From assembly GCF_029350975.1 (NCBI RefSeq), contig NZ_JARKMR010000001.1, forward strand, positions 310,001 to 374,000: a DNA stretch of 64,000 bases, in the 5' to 3' direction. Under the pieces are notes generated by a model. It saw only the letters and a list, made by a program, of their open reading frames with translations. It made no database searches and was not told where the DNA came from. Both the position numbers and the translations under genes were made by a program. Below are positions 41,755 to 51,249 of this stretch, one piece after another (the first letter of the stretch is position 1; each line of letters opens with the position of its first letter). Origin of the DNA: Maribacter zhoushanensis (lineage in GTDB: Bacteria; Bacteroidota; Bacteroidia; Flavobacteriales; Flavobacteriaceae).

Positions 41755-43007
41755 TGTTCGTCCAATTCTAATTGAAATACTTTTTGGATAAATTCTAAAC
41801 TTGAATTGGAATCTACCGTGTCATCCTTTAGATGATTTGCAAATTGTTTGGTTATTTTTTGAATGATGCGGTTGGTCACTACATCTGCTTGGTGCGAATT
41901 AAAATCGACCGTTTTTTTAGATTGGTAGTCCAGCTCTTCATCTTTAATCGTCTTCAATTTCTGTTTTAAAGCTTTAATTACCGGGGCAAATTTTCTAGTC
42001 TCTAACCATTGGTTGAAATCGTTCTTCACCTCTTCATTAATAGCTTCTGCCTCTGGAATAAATTGCTTTCTACGCTCTAATGTTTCATCTGTCATTTGAG
42101 ATAAATGATCTAAATGGATTACAGTAACGTTATCCATTTCTGAAACGCTGGCGTCTACATTTTTTGGCACCGATAAATCTAGAATCAATAAAGGTTTATT
42201 GGTGTATATCAATTCTTTGGTAATCGTTGGTTTTTGGGCACCCGTGGCAACTACCAAGATATCTGAAGTTCTTATTTCTGAATGTAAATCTCCATAATCC
42301 TTTACCTTAAGATTGAACTTACCAGCAATTTGCTCTGCTTTACCTTTTGTTCTATTGATTAAGGTGATATGCGGATTTTTGGTGTGCTTTATTAAATTTT
42401 CACACGTATTACGACCAATTTTTCCTGTTCCGAATAAGAGAATGTTCTTTTCCGATACATTTTCTACATTACGCATTATATATTGTACAGATGCAAATGC
42501 TACGGATGTTGCGCCAGATGAAATTTCTGTTTCATTCTTAATACGCTTGCTAGCTTGTATAATGCTATTACAAAGACGTTCTATAAATGGATTGGCAATA
42601 CCCAATTCTTTGGAACGTTTAAAACTTTGCTTTAATTGACTGATGATTTCAAAATCGCCAAGTATTTGGCTATCCAATCCTGTTCCTACGCGAAAAAGGT
42701 GGTTGATAGCTTCTTTATTTTTATAAACATATGCCACTTCTTGAAACGCTTCAACGGTTCCGTTAGAGTGGTCACATAATAATTTTATAAGTTGAAAAGG
42801 ATGTTGCGCAAAACCATGTAACTCCGTACGGTTGCAAGTTGATGTTGCCAATAACCCATCTATGCCCTGATTTTTAGCTTCTTCTAAAAGTGACTTTACA
42901 GCCACTTCGTCTAAACTAAATTTACCACGAGCCTCAGCATCAGCCTTTTTGTAGTTAAGACCAATGGTGTAAAAGGAGTTATGTTTAGATATGTGATAGT
43001 CCTTCAT
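41751..43007 (-). CDS. hemA: Glutamyl-tRNA reductase
   Basis: First committed step of C5-pathway heme synthesis: NADPH-dependent reduction of glutamyl-tRNA to glutamate-1-semialdehyde. The 418-residue protein has the catalytic Cys58 in LLATSTCNRTELHG, the EADILGDFEI-like substrate segment (LDSQILGDFEIISQ), the NADPH site NILLFGTGKIGRNTCENL and a C-terminal dimerisation helix. The frame extends to 43049, but the ATG at 43007 lies just after the promoter box. It is the first gene of the heme block, divergent from an AraC-type regulator. hemL, needed for the next step, is not in the window. Confidence 0.96.
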   Translation of the reverse strand: MKDYHISKHNSFYTIGLNYKKADAEARGKFSLDEVAVKSLLEEAKNQGIDGLLATSTCNRTELHGFAQHPFQLIKLLCDHSNGTVEAFQEVAYVYKNKEAINHLFRVGTGLDSQILGDFEIISQLKQSFKRSKELGIANPFIERLCNSIIQASKRIKNETEISSGATSVAFASVQYIMRNVENVSEKNILLFGTGKIGRNTCENLIKHTKNPHITLINRTKGKAEQIAGKFNLKVKDYGDLHSEIRTSDILVVATGAQKPTITKELIYTNKPLLILDLSVPKNVDASVSEMDNVTVIHLDHLSQMTDETLERRKQFIPEAEAINEEVKNDFNQWLETRKFAPVIKALKQKLKTIKDEELDYQSKKTVDFNSHQADVVTNRIIQKITKQFANHLKDDTVDSNSSLEFIQKVFQLELDEQ

Positions 43008-43017
43008 AAAGCGGATA

Positions 43018-43049
43018 CAAAAATATGAGCATCCATTCAATAAAAACAA
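43018..43049 (-). promoter_or_regulatory. Promoter of the hemA operon
   Basis: On the minus strand TTG (43049-43047) and TATTTTTG (43025-43018) are separated by 21 bases, the Bacteroidota layout. The box ends 10 bases before the hemA ATG, implying a very short leader. The 192-base region shared with the divergent AraC-type gene would be the natural place for a regulator site. Confidence 0.6.
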
Positions 43050-43198
43050 CGCTAGAGGTACAATTAATGTCGTCTGCCGAATTTTTGATCAAAATATGAC
43101 ATTTATCAGTTTATTAGCCATAATTTTATGGTGGTTTCGATGATTAGGATAATTTTATTTAGATGCTTTCTAAATAGATATAAAATAAATTAAAGAAA

Positions 43199-44089
43199 AT
43201 GAATATAAAAAATAACGCTCAAGGGTCATATGATGAAGTATTGATAGAGGACGGGTTTTATGTATTAAAATTTCAGAATGAGGAAGATACGGTAATGCAA
43301 TACAACCGTGATATCAACAAACGCTTTATTCAATTTCACTTCTGTTTAAAGGGTAGTGGGTCTTATAATTTTAATCAAGGGAATTACAGTTTAGATGTAA
43401 AAGAGGAAAACTCTTTGTTATTGTATAACACACAGTTAGACCTACCATTGAATTTAAATCTTAACCCGAAATCATCTTTGGTTTCTGTGGTAATGACCTT
43501 GCGAAAATTTCATTCTTTATTTACGGCAGAGGCAGATTATATACCATTTTTAAGTGCTGATAACAAAGAGAAGAAATACTATTCTCAAGAGCCTTTTTCA
43601 CCTTCTATAGCAGTAATTTTAAGTCAGATCGTGAATTACAATTTACACCCTTCTATAAAATCGCTTTATGTTAAAGGAAAGATATACGAATTAATAGCCT
43701 TGTATTTTAATAGAAGCCCCAATGCAGATATTGAGCAATGCCCATATTTAGCAGACGAGGAAAATGTAAAGAAAATAAAAAGGGCTAAAGAGATTATTCT
43801 GGCGAATATGGCAGAACCACCAACATTGGCAGAATTATCAAGTGAGGTAGGCTTAAGTTTAAAACGTTTAAAAGAAGGTTTTAAACAAATTTATGGTGAT
43901 TCGGTTTATAGCTTTTTATTCGATCATAAGATGGATTATGCGAAGCGACTATTAGAAACCGGTCAGTATAATGTTAACGAGATAGGGCTTAAAGTAGGGT
44001 ATAGTACCTCTAGTCACTTTATAGCTGCTTTCAAGAAAAAGTATAATACCACACCAAAGAAATATTTATTGGCACTTGCAGGAAGCTAG
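43199..44089 (+). CDS. AraC family transcriptional regulator
   Basis: A 296-residue regulator. The N-terminal two-thirds (about 1-180) is a cupin-like sensing domain (FIQFHFCLKGSGSYNFNQGNY, SLLLYNTQLDLPLNLNL). The C-terminal domain (about 195-296) has two helix-turn-helix units: PPTLAELSSEVGLSLKRLKEGF and NVNEIGLKVGYSTSSHFIAAFKK, ending in the family motif NTTPKKYL. It is transcribed divergently from hemA with 191 bases between the starts, which suggests control of the heme genes, itself, or both. Its effector is unknown; heme, iron or siderophore are guesses from context. Confidence 0.92.
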   Translation: MNIKNNAQGSYDEVLIEDGFYVLKFQNEEDTVMQYNRDINKRFIQFHFCLKGSGSYNFNQGNYSLDVKEENSLLLYNTQLDLPLNLNLNPKSSLVSVVMTLRKFHSLFTAEADYIPFLSADNKEKKYYSQEPFSPSIAVILSQIVNYNLHPSIKSLYVKGKIYELIALYFNRSPNADIEQCPYLADEENVKKIKRAKEIILANMAEPPTLAELSSEVGLSLKRLKEGFKQIYGDSVYSFLFDHKMDYAKRLLETGQYNVNEIGLKVGYSTSSHFIAAFKKKYNTTPKKYLLALAGS

Positions 44090-44093
44090 GTTT

Positions 44094-44933
44094 TTACAGA
44101 GGTCTAGCAACCATGATACCTGTGTTGCTTTTTATTCCTTTTAGATAATCGGCTAATGGTAATTTGGATACTTCGACTTCCATTGATCCCGTTGATGCAT
44201 GTAGTAAGTGAATTCTACCATCCTTTTCGCGGGTAGCGATGCCTGTATGGGTAACATCTAATCCGTTTATAGAAGTAGCAAGGGCAATGATGTCCCCAGA
44301 TTGAATTAGATGTTCGTTTTTAGCAATTTCATCTTGTGCCAAAACACAAATGGCTTGATTGTTTAAATAGTTTTCAGAAGCTTTAATTTTTGAATAATTG
44401 ACGTCATCAGCCAAAAACGGATACAGATCTCTATGGGTGCTCATGAAATTAATATCCTTTGTGATTGCTGCACCACCAATTTCACCAGTTATATCTTTTA
44501 AAAGTCCTTTTTCGACATTGTTGGCAATCCACTCAGAAAAGTAATGTAGGCGAGAAGCGTAACCGTCTAGTTCGCCGTCTTTATATCTAATCACTTCTAA
44601 GTTTTTTACGAATGCATCAAAAGACAGGTCTTTTTGTCTTAATAGCTTAGAAAGGTCCAAAACATTCTCAACAAATGTGGTACAATCTAACCCGTGTAGA
44701 TTAACGACCAATGTTTCTGTATCACCAATTTCAAGGGTCTTAGCTACATATGGGGTCTTCATAAACGACTTGCCAACGCTCACCATTGTTTCACCGAAAT
44801 TACCATCGTACATTCCGTCTATTTCTACAAGTTTGTTTTCAACAGCAGCTTTGTCTTTAGGCGAGCAGGTGATTTGTTGGGCTTTAACTGCAAGGCATGT
44901 AGTTAGAAAAATAAAAAGAAATTTATACTTCAT
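44094..44933 (-). CDS. DUF1460 family protein (NlpC/P60-like amidase)
   Basis: A 279-residue exported protein. The signal peptide ends at about residue 19 (VKAQ). DUF1460 members have a papain-like cysteine peptidase fold; the catalytic Cys lies in LHGLDCTTFVENV (about residue 83) and the His probably in DVTHTGIATRE (about residue 224), with a polar third residue near LLHAS. A murein-peptide amidase role is likely by family. It is convergent with the AraC-type gene (four bases apart) and lies nine bases downstream of the MscS gene on the same strand, so the two may be cotranscribed. Confidence 0.88.
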   Translation of the reverse strand: MKYKFLFIFLTTCLAVKAQQITCSPKDKAAVENKLVEIDGMYDGNFGETMVSVGKSFMKTPYVAKTLEIGDTETLVVNLHGLDCTTFVENVLDLSKLLRQKDLSFDAFVKNLEVIRYKDGELDGYASRLHYFSEWIANNVEKGLLKDITGEIGGAAITKDINFMSTHRDLYPFLADDVNYSKIKASENYLNNQAICVLAQDEIAKNEHLIQSGDIIALATSINGLDVTHTGIATREKDGRIHLLHASTGSMEVEVSKLPLADYLKGIKSNTGIMVARPL

Positions 44934-44942
44934 AAGGCTAAA

Positions 44943-46013
44943 TTATGAATTGTTATTCTCATCCGTTGACTTTTCCAACAAAACCCTATTCCTAGCAATA
45001 CTTTCTGGGTAGTTTTGTTGCAAGAAAGTGATTAATTTTTCACGGACAAGAACACGTAAATCCCAAGCGGTAGGAGAGTCTTTAGCACTCATTAAAGCTC
45101 TAATCTCTACACTATCTTGTTTGCTTTCTGTCACTTGAAGTACATTTACCTCTTTATCCCAAAGGTCTGTACTTTCTAAAATCTTGGTCAATTCTTCACG
45201 TAGCGCATCAAATGAGACATTGTAGTCGGTATAAAGAAAAACGGTGCCCAAAATATCAGATGAGGTTTTGGTCCAGTTTTGAAATGGCTTTTCAATAAAA
45301 TAAGGGGTAGGTACAATCAATCTTCTTTTGTCCCATATTTTTACAACTACATAGGTCAGGGTAATTTCCTCAATTCGACCCCATTCTCCTTCCACTATGA
45401 CAACATCATCTATTTTAATAGGTTGCGCAATAGCAATTTGAATACCTGCTAAGACAGTACCGATCATCTTTTGTGCAGAGAAACCAATGATAATACCGGC
45501 AACACCCGCAGAAGCAAAAATACTTACACCTAATTCACGTATACTTTCAAAGCTCATAAGTGCGGCACCCATGGCCAAAATGACTATGGTGAAAATTAAT
45601 ATACGTTCAAGAATATTGAATTGGGTATATATCTTACGTGCCTTTAAATTATTTTCTACGTGAACGTCATAATTACTAATGACTATTTTTTTAATAATTT
45701 TTAAAAGGTTTAATAAAAGCCAGGTAAGGGAAAATATGAATAAAATGGTACTGGTCTTTTTAAAGAAGTATTCATGCTCAGTTAAATTTAATAGGGTTCT
45801 TAAAGATCCTGAACGAACCAGTATAGAAATGAAAATGAAAAAAATGGGCCAGCTAAGTTTTCTAAAAGTGCCTTCAGGGAGTAAATACTTTGGGTCTTTT
45901 CCAAATTTTCTAAGGAAATAGGAAATTAACCAGTAGGAGAAAAGTATAGCTATAATAGATATTAAAAATAGATATAGCTCATTTTTAGGTACGGTATCAA
46001 AAAAAGTATTCAT
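44943..46013 (-). CDS. Small-conductance mechanosensitive channel (MscS family)
   Basis: A 356-residue channel protein that releases solutes under hypo-osmotic stress. Four predicted transmembrane helices occupy about 12-32, 48-68, 85-108 and 132-152. The pore-lining helix and MscS core follow: LGVSIFASAGVAGIIIGFSAQKMIGTVLAG at about 162-191, then the beta domain with QPIKIDDVVIVEGEWGRIEEI and DKRRLIVPTPYFIEKPFQNW. A C-terminal mixed alpha/beta domain completes it. It starts on the opposite strand from hemH, 177 bases away, and is probably cotranscribed with the DUF1460 gene. Confidence 0.92.
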   Translation of the reverse strand: MNTFFDTVPKNELYLFLISIIAILFSYWLISYFLRKFGKDPKYLLPEGTFRKLSWPIFFIFISILVRSGSLRTLLNLTEHEYFFKKTSTILFIFSLTWLLLNLLKIIKKIVISNYDVHVENNLKARKIYTQFNILERILIFTIVILAMGAALMSFESIRELGVSIFASAGVAGIIIGFSAQKMIGTVLAGIQIAIAQPIKIDDVVIVEGEWGRIEEITLTYVVVKIWDKRRLIVPTPYFIEKPFQNWTKTSSDILGTVFLYTDYNVSFDALREELTKILESTDLWDKEVNVLQVTESKQDSVEIRALMSAKDSPTAWDLRVLVREKLITFLQQNYPESIARNRVLLEKSTDENNNS

Positions 46014-46157
46014 TGAAAAATGTGTTATAGTTTTTGACGAATTACAACTTACTAAAATTAAACAGCACTAAAAATTTATTGGGTAGTTATTAGATTGCTT
46101 TATGAGAGTATAGAAAAACTATTGCCGAAAATTAAAATATCATCGATTTGCAAGTGT

Positions 46158-46165
46158 TATTTTTG
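46158..46165 (+). promoter_or_regulatory. -7 box for hemH
   Basis: TATTTTTG, a perfect TAnnTTTG match, 25 bases before the hemH ATG at 46191. No TTTG at the ideal -33 spacing was found. It supports the start at 46191 over an upstream in-frame start at 46095. Confidence 0.5.
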
Positions 46166-46190
46166 CAATCGAAAAACAAACACATACGCT

Positions 46191-47234
46191 ATGAAAGGAG
46201 TATTATTGGTTAATTTAGGTTCGCCCGATAGCCCAACACCAAAAGATGTTAAGCCGTATTTAGATGAATTTTTAATGGACGAGCGTGTTATTGACGCGCC
46301 TAAATGGTTAAGAACAATTCTTGTAAGAGGAATTATTTTACAGACCAGACCTAAGAAATCTGCAGCGGCATACGCTAAAATATGGTGGGAAGAAGGTTCT
46401 CCGCTAGTAGTTATTTCTGAACGTTTCTCAAATAAATTAAAAACACAGACAGAATTGCCTGTTGCCTTGGGTATGCGTTATGGTACCATGAGCATAAAAA
46501 ATGCCATGCAAGAGTTAAAAGACAAAGGTGTTGATGATGTGCTGTTGGTTCCTTTATATCCGCATTATGCCATGTCTAGTTTTGAGACGGTAGTCGTAAA
46601 AGTGTTAGAAGAGCAAGAGGCTTCTTTTCCAAAAATGAAAATTACTACGCTACCTGCTTTTTATAAACATCCAGAGTTTATTAAAGCGCTATCAGAAAGT
46701 ATTAAAGACGGATTAGAAGGGTTTGATTATGATCATATTTTGTTTTCATATCACGGTATTCCAGAACGTCATATTCGTAAAAGCGATCCTACCAGTTTTC
46801 ATTGTAAAATAGATGGTACTTGTTGTAACGTAAATTCTGTTGCTCATAATACCTGTTACAGACATCAGGTTTATGATACTACAGAAATGGTAAAGGCGTA
46901 TTTAGGCTTAAAGGAAGAGCAAGTTAGTTCTTCGTTTCAATCTCGTTTGGCAGGTGATCCATGGTTAAAACCGTATACTGATTATGAGTTTGAAAGATTG
47001 GCAAAAGAAGGCAAGAAAAAGTTGGCGGTTATAACTCCCGCTTTCGTTAGTGATTGTTTGGAAACCCTAGAAGAAATTGCAATGGAAGGTAAAGAGCAGT
47101 TTATGGAAGCTGGTGGTGAAGATTATAAACATATTCCTTGTATGAACGATAATGATGCTTGGGTAAGTGTAATGGCGAAATGGGTAAACGATTGGCAAGT
47201 TACCGATAAATTAGACGTTGTGCCAAGTACATAA
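46191..47234 (+). CDS. hemH: Ferrochelatase
   Basis: Inserts ferrous iron into protoporphyrin IX to make protoheme, the last step of the pathway. The 347-residue protein starts with the family signature MKGVLLVNLGSPDSP and has MRYGTMSIKNAMQELK, VLLVPLYPHYAMSSFETV, the catalytic His in ILFSYHGIPERHI, and SRLAGDPWLKPYTD near the C-terminus. Five cysteines in HCKIDGTCCNVNSVAHNTC lie just after the catalytic His; whether they bind a cluster is not known. The frame extends to 46095, but the 32 extra residues lack family similarity. DUF3050 follows 30 bases downstream. Confidence 0.96.
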   Translation: MKGVLLVNLGSPDSPTPKDVKPYLDEFLMDERVIDAPKWLRTILVRGIILQTRPKKSAAAYAKIWWEEGSPLVVISERFSNKLKTQTELPVALGMRYGTMSIKNAMQELKDKGVDDVLLVPLYPHYAMSSFETVVVKVLEEQEASFPKMKITTLPAFYKHPEFIKALSESIKDGLEGFDYDHILFSYHGIPERHIRKSDPTSFHCKIDGTCCNVNSVAHNTCYRHQVYDTTEMVKAYLGLKEEQVSSSFQSRLAGDPWLKPYTDYEFERLAKEGKKKLAVITPAFVSDCLETLEEIAMEGKEQFMEAGGEDYKHIPCMNDNDAWVSVMAKWVNDWQVTDKLDVVPST

Positions 47235-47264
47235 CACTATTAAAATTCTTAGAAAATCACTGCT

Positions 47265-48038
47265 ATGAGAATCGAAGAAATTGAACATTTATTAGAACCA
47301 TTAAGAGATGAATTAAGAAACCATCAGCTTTATAATGAGCTGAATTCGGTATCTGATATTCGTATATTTATGGAGAGCCATGTATATGCGGTATGGGATT
47401 TTATGTCTTTGCTAAAAGCACTCCAAATTAACCTTACGTGTACAACATTACCATGGAGACCGGTTTCTAACACAAATACTGCTAGGTTTATTAATGAGAT
47501 TGTTCTTGAGGAAGAAACTGATGTTAATGAGTTGGGAGTTTTAAAAAGTCATTATGAAATGTATTTGGATGCCATGGTCGAGGTTGGTGCAGATACTACT
47601 GAAATAACAGATTTTCTAACCAGTATTGAAAACTTGGATAGTGTTCTTGAAACAATTGAAAGTATTGAATTAAACGCTGCAGTAAAATCATTTTTAAATT
47701 TCACTTTTGAAACGATCAAAACACAGCAACCTCATAAAATTGCCGCTGCCTTTACATTTGGTAGAGAAGATTTAATACCAGATATGTTCTTGAAAATTGT
47801 TGATCAAGCAGGGGAAGATGCATACCCCAAACTGGAATACTATTTAAGAAGGCATATTGAGTTAGATGGAGATGACCACGGTCCGCTTTCGTTAAAAATG
47901 ATTCAAGAATTATGTGGAGAAGATGAGGCTAAATGGCATGACGTTTTAGAATGTTCTGAAAAAGCGTTACAACAGCGCATTCACTTATGGGACCATATTG
48001 CAGAGGCGATTCAAAAAAATAAAGAGATTACGGTTTAG
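47265..48038 (+). CDS. DUF3050 family protein (heme-oxygenase-like fold)
   Basis: A 257-residue all-helical protein. It matches DUF3050 by recognition: ELRNHQLYNELNSVSDIRIFMESHVYAVWDFMSLLKALQ near the N-terminus and a FTFGREDLIPDMF segment at about residue 165. The family is structurally related to heme-oxygenase-like/iron-containing four-helix proteins; HVYAVWDF, the conserved Glu residues and DGDDHGPLS supply possible metal ligands. Activity is unknown. It starts 30 bases after hemH on the same strand with no terminator, so a link with heme or iron is plausible from position alone. Confidence 0.85.
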   Translation: MRIEEIEHLLEPLRDELRNHQLYNELNSVSDIRIFMESHVYAVWDFMSLLKALQINLTCTTLPWRPVSNTNTARFINEIVLEEETDVNELGVLKSHYEMYLDAMVEVGADTTEITDFLTSIENLDSVLETIESIELNAAVKSFLNFTFETIKTQQPHKIAAAFTFGREDLIPDMFLKIVDQAGEDAYPKLEYYLRRHIELDGDDHGPLSLKMIQELCGEDEAKWHDVLECSEKALQQRIHLWDHIAEAIQKNKEITV

Positions 48039-48077
48039 CAATTTATCTAGGCATATAATTAACTAAAAACTAAATTA

Positions 48078-49457
48078 ATGGCAAACGTTTCCGCAGAACA
48101 ATTAGGTACGGAATCTATATCAAGTTTGCTCATTAAACAGGCGTTACCTGCTAGTATCGGTATTCTTGTAATGTCGCTAAACGTTCTGGTCGATTCCATT
48201 TTTGTAGGTAATTGGATTGGCTCTATCGCCATTGCCGCAATCAACGTAGTGCTGCCAATTTCGTTTTTTATAGGGGCTTTGGGTATGGCTATCGGTATTG
48301 GTGGTGCCAGTATTATTTCTAGGGCATTAGGTGCTAATAATAAGGAGAAAGCGATACGAACATTTGGTAACCAAATTTCGTTTACCATATTGATTATCAC
48401 TACAATGGTAGCCGTTGGACTCACCTTTGTAGATACACTAATACCTGCATTTGGCGGCAAAGGCTCTATTTTTGAGTTGGCTAAAATCTACTATGTTATT
48501 GTTTTATATGGTGTGCCGTTCTTGGGTCTTAATATGATGGGCAATAACGTTATAAGATCAGAAGGAAAGCCAAAATTTGCCATGATCGCTATGATCATTC
48601 CCTCCATTGGCAATCTGGTTTTAGATTATTTGTTAATTAATGTGATGGATTACGGAATGGAGGGCGCCGCTTGGGCTACGACTATCAGTTACTTTCTTTG
48701 CTTTCTGTATATTGTTTACTTTTTCTTGTCCGATAAGTCAGAATTAAAATTAAGTCCGAAGTATTTACGTATCAAATTTTCGATAATCAAAGAAATCAGT
48801 TCACTTGGGGTAGTAACGCTCTCTCGACAAGCTGTTGTGAGTGTAATTTATCTATTGATGAACAACATTCTTTTTGATTTGGGTGGCGAAGCAATGGTAG
48901 CCGTATATGCCATTATCGGTAGAATGTTGATGTTTGCCCTTTTTCCTGTATTTGGAGTCACACAAGGCTTTTTACCAATTGCAGGGTTTAACTATGGTGC
49001 CCAAAAATATGATAGGGTGAAAGAAGCTATTTATACCGCCATTAAATATGCAGCGCTATTGGCTACTTTAGTTTTTGCGGGACTCATGATTTTTCCCGCA
49101 GAAATAGCCGGACTCTTTTTAAGCCATAAGCCAGACATGAGCGAGCAGGAACTTGCTACCAATGCCTTTGTTTTAGAAAATACACCTTCTGCCATGCGTT
49201 GGGTGTTTGCTGCTACGCCTATTATTGCTCTTCAGCTTATTGGTGCGGCATATTTTCAAGCTATAGGAAAACCAGTGCCGGCATTGTTATTGACCTTATG
49301 CAGACAAGGTTTTTTCTTTATTCCCTTAATCTTGATACTGCCAAATTATCTAGGAGAACTTGGCGTATGGATTTCTTTCCCCATTGCAGATTTTCTTGCA
49401 ACTATTGTTACCGGGTATTACTTGCGAAAAGAGATTAATAGAACCCTGGTGGGTTAA
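48078..49457 (+). CDS. MATE family multidrug efflux transporter
   Basis: A 459-residue integral membrane protein with about 12 transmembrane helices in two related halves. MATE features include an N-terminal LLIKQALPASIGILVMSLNVLVDSIF helix, GIGGASIISRALGANNKEKA, and in the second half ALFPVFGVTQGFLPIAGFNYGAQ followed by a QALGKP-like FQAIGKPVPALLLTLCRQG. Such pumps exchange Na+ or H+ for cationic drugs or metabolites. It is on the same strand 39 bases after the DUF3050 gene and could be part of the hemH transcript. The substrate is unknown. Confidence 0.93.
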   Translation: MANVSAEQLGTESISSLLIKQALPASIGILVMSLNVLVDSIFVGNWIGSIAIAAINVVLPISFFIGALGMAIGIGGASIISRALGANNKEKAIRTFGNQISFTILIITTMVAVGLTFVDTLIPAFGGKGSIFELAKIYYVIVLYGVPFLGLNMMGNNVIRSEGKPKFAMIAMIIPSIGNLVLDYLLINVMDYGMEGAAWATTISYFLCFLYIVYFFLSDKSELKLSPKYLRIKFSIIKEISSLGVVTLSRQAVVSVIYLLMNNILFDLGGEAMVAVYAIIGRMLMFALFPVFGVTQGFLPIAGFNYGAQKYDRVKEAIYTAIKYAALLATLVFAGLMIFPAEIAGLFLSHKPDMSEQELATNAFVLENTPSAMRWVFAATPIIALQLIGAAYFQAIGKPVPALLLTLCRQGFFFIPLILILPNYLGELGVWISFPIADFLATIVTGYYLRKEINRTLVG

Positions 49458-49527
49458 TTCTTTTTTTGAAACCAAACCTATTCCAGATTACTCCGTAAGT
49501 AGCGTTAGAAACGCTAAAGAACATTCT

Positions 49528-49668
49528 ATGAATTTTATTTTATCGCAATTGATTGCCGGTGCAATATTTCTATTGGCATGGAAACTGAAAGAGTTGATTT
49601 CAAATCAAAATACATACATAAAGCTGCTAGAGGAGGAAAGGCCTAAAGCAGCTAAATTTAAAAATTAA
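49528..49668 (+). CDS. Possible small membrane protein (46 residues)
   Basis: A short frame with an ATG at 49528 and a stop at 49668. The product would be MNFILSQLIAGAIFLLAWK as one transmembrane helix, followed by a charged tail LISNQNTYIKLLEEERPKAA. The helix-plus-charged-tail shape is typical of real small membrane proteins. It lies 70 bases after the MATE gene and ends two bases before the stop of the convergent hydrolase. No clear ribosome binding site was seen; coding status is uncertain. Confidence 0.4.
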   Translation: MNFILSQLIAGAIFLLAWKLKELISNQNTYIKLLEEERPKAAKFKN

Positions 49669-49669
49669 G

Positions 49670-50974
49670 TTAGTTAACGGGTTGCGCATGTAACAATTCC
49701 ATCCCCGTAGAAGATCTAGGTTTAAAGCCTGTCCAATCTTTTTCATTGGAATCTTCTTGAACGTTTAAAAACTTGGCGTTGTCTTGGTTTTTAAGATGCT
49801 TACCTATGAACGCAGTTACAAAATGTTGATTGATGTTATTCATTTTGCGTTGGTCCCATGATGGTTCTGCGTATCTATAGTACTCATCTATATGCAGACC
49901 AGGCGCTAAAGCTTCCGCTGATGGAGGGTTAGGTGCTACATTATGTCTTGCATTCATATAGGTCAATAAATACCTGTCTGCATTGATTGCACCTTCATAA
50001 ATAGCCTTAATTCCTTTTTCGTAACCTGATATGTCATCTTGGCTTCCGGCAATAAAGAATGTAGGTGTTTTTAAACCCTGCAATCCTTCTGCATCCCAAA
50101 CGCCACGCTGCATTCCCCATGGGGCAAATGCTACAATTGCTTTAATTCTAGGGTCGGTCATTTTTTCGTATGCTGCATTGCCTGCCGTATGTACGGATAT
50201 TGCGTTGCTACCGCCCGTCATTCCAGTAAAGAATTGACCTAAGCCAGCGCTATACCCGGCTCCGCCAACATTTAAAACTCCGTAACCACCCATAGAATAT
50301 CCTATAATTGCGGTATTGTTAGCATCTACTAGTCCTTCGATTTTATTTTTGGAACCTTTAGCGCCTAATTTTTCCATTTCATTGATTACGAAACGAATGT
50401 CCTTAGGTCTATTTAATAAGGTGCTTTGAAAAGCATTGGCATCTTTAAAAGTTGAATCTGTATGGTCAATAGCTGCAACTACGTATCCTTTAGATGCTAG
50501 ATTTTCTGTTAAGTAAGTCATTAGAAATCTAGAACCTACATAACCGTGTGATACTACTACCAAAGGAAATTTATTTCCTTTTAATGCTTCTGCATCTCTG
50601 TAAGCTCTTCCTTTGAAAGTAAATGGTGTTAATGGTCTAAGTGTATCTCCCCTTGTTCCCATTACTTCATCATACACAACTGTCTTGGCATTATCACTTA
50701 CTTTTGCAGGAAACCAAATTTCAATAGTTATAGGTCTATCATAGGTAGGGTCTTTGCCATCTTTTGAATTTAAAATATCTACTTGATCTGGGTTGGTTAG
50801 GTTTACGGTCTGTACGCCAACTTTAAATTCTCCTCTTGCACTAAGTTCTGGTGCATCGGGCAATTGGTCTCCGTATAAAAAATCATTGGTTTGGGCATTT
50901 ACGGTATTAATTGTCAATCCGTTAAATAGGAGGGCAATTAACAATGCCGAAAATAAAAGTGTTCTAAATTTCAT
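49670..50974 (-). CDS. Exported alpha/beta hydrolase (PAF-acetylhydrolase-like)
   Basis: A 434-residue secreted hydrolase. A signal peptide ends at about residue 27 (NAQ). The nucleophile motif is IIGYSMGGYGVLN (Ser at about residue 216), the oxyanion region is VVVSHGYVGSRFL, and a downstream catalytic His probably lies in LTYMNARHNVAPNP. The overall layout resembles platelet-activating-factor acetylhydrolase or dienelactone-hydrolase-type esterases. The natural substrate is unknown. It is convergent with the small frame at 49528-49668 and divergent from the first BNR protein gene across a 275-base gap that holds only promoter sequence. Confidence 0.85.
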   Translation of the reverse strand: MKFRTLLFSALLIALLFNGLTINTVNAQTNDFLYGDQLPDAPELSARGEFKVGVQTVNLTNPDQVDILNSKDGKDPTYDRPITIEIWFPAKVSDNAKTVVYDEVMGTRGDTLRPLTPFTFKGRAYRDAEALKGNKFPLVVVSHGYVGSRFLMTYLTENLASKGYVVAAIDHTDSTFKDANAFQSTLLNRPKDIRFVINEMEKLGAKGSKNKIEGLVDANNTAIIGYSMGGYGVLNVGGAGYSAGLGQFFTGMTGGSNAISVHTAGNAAYEKMTDPRIKAIVAFAPWGMQRGVWDAEGLQGLKTPTFFIAGSQDDISGYEKGIKAIYEGAINADRYLLTYMNARHNVAPNPPSAEALAPGLHIDEYYRYAEPSWDQRKMNNINQHFVTAFIGKHLKNQDNAKFLNVQEDSNEKDWTGFKPRSSTGMELLHAQPVN

Positions 50975-51249
50975 AATTGTTAGTTTGTTGGCTTAAATAT
51001 AAGAATACTTTAAATAATTAGTGCTTTCTGTTTAAGATGTTAAATGTGTGTCATTTTAAAAATTCATGATATCGGTCTGTTTTGGTATAGCTATAAATAC
51101 CCTCGCTAAATGAGAAAAGAATATTGAAATACTGCAAGTATTTTCAATTCAATAATAATGTAGGTTTAGAAATGCTAATAAAATCTTAAAATGAACATTT
51201 GCATAACAAAATGTTTAATTTTAGTGAAGACTAATATCAAACTATCAAA

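Noticed and set aside
43008-43049. N-terminal extension of HemA by 14 residues
   Set aside because: It overlaps a well-spaced promoter; the ATG at 43007 gives a normal HemA start.
46095-46190. N-terminal extension of HemH by 32 residues with several cysteines
   Set aside because: A TAnnTTTG box lies inside it, and MKGVLLVNLGSPDSP is the family start.
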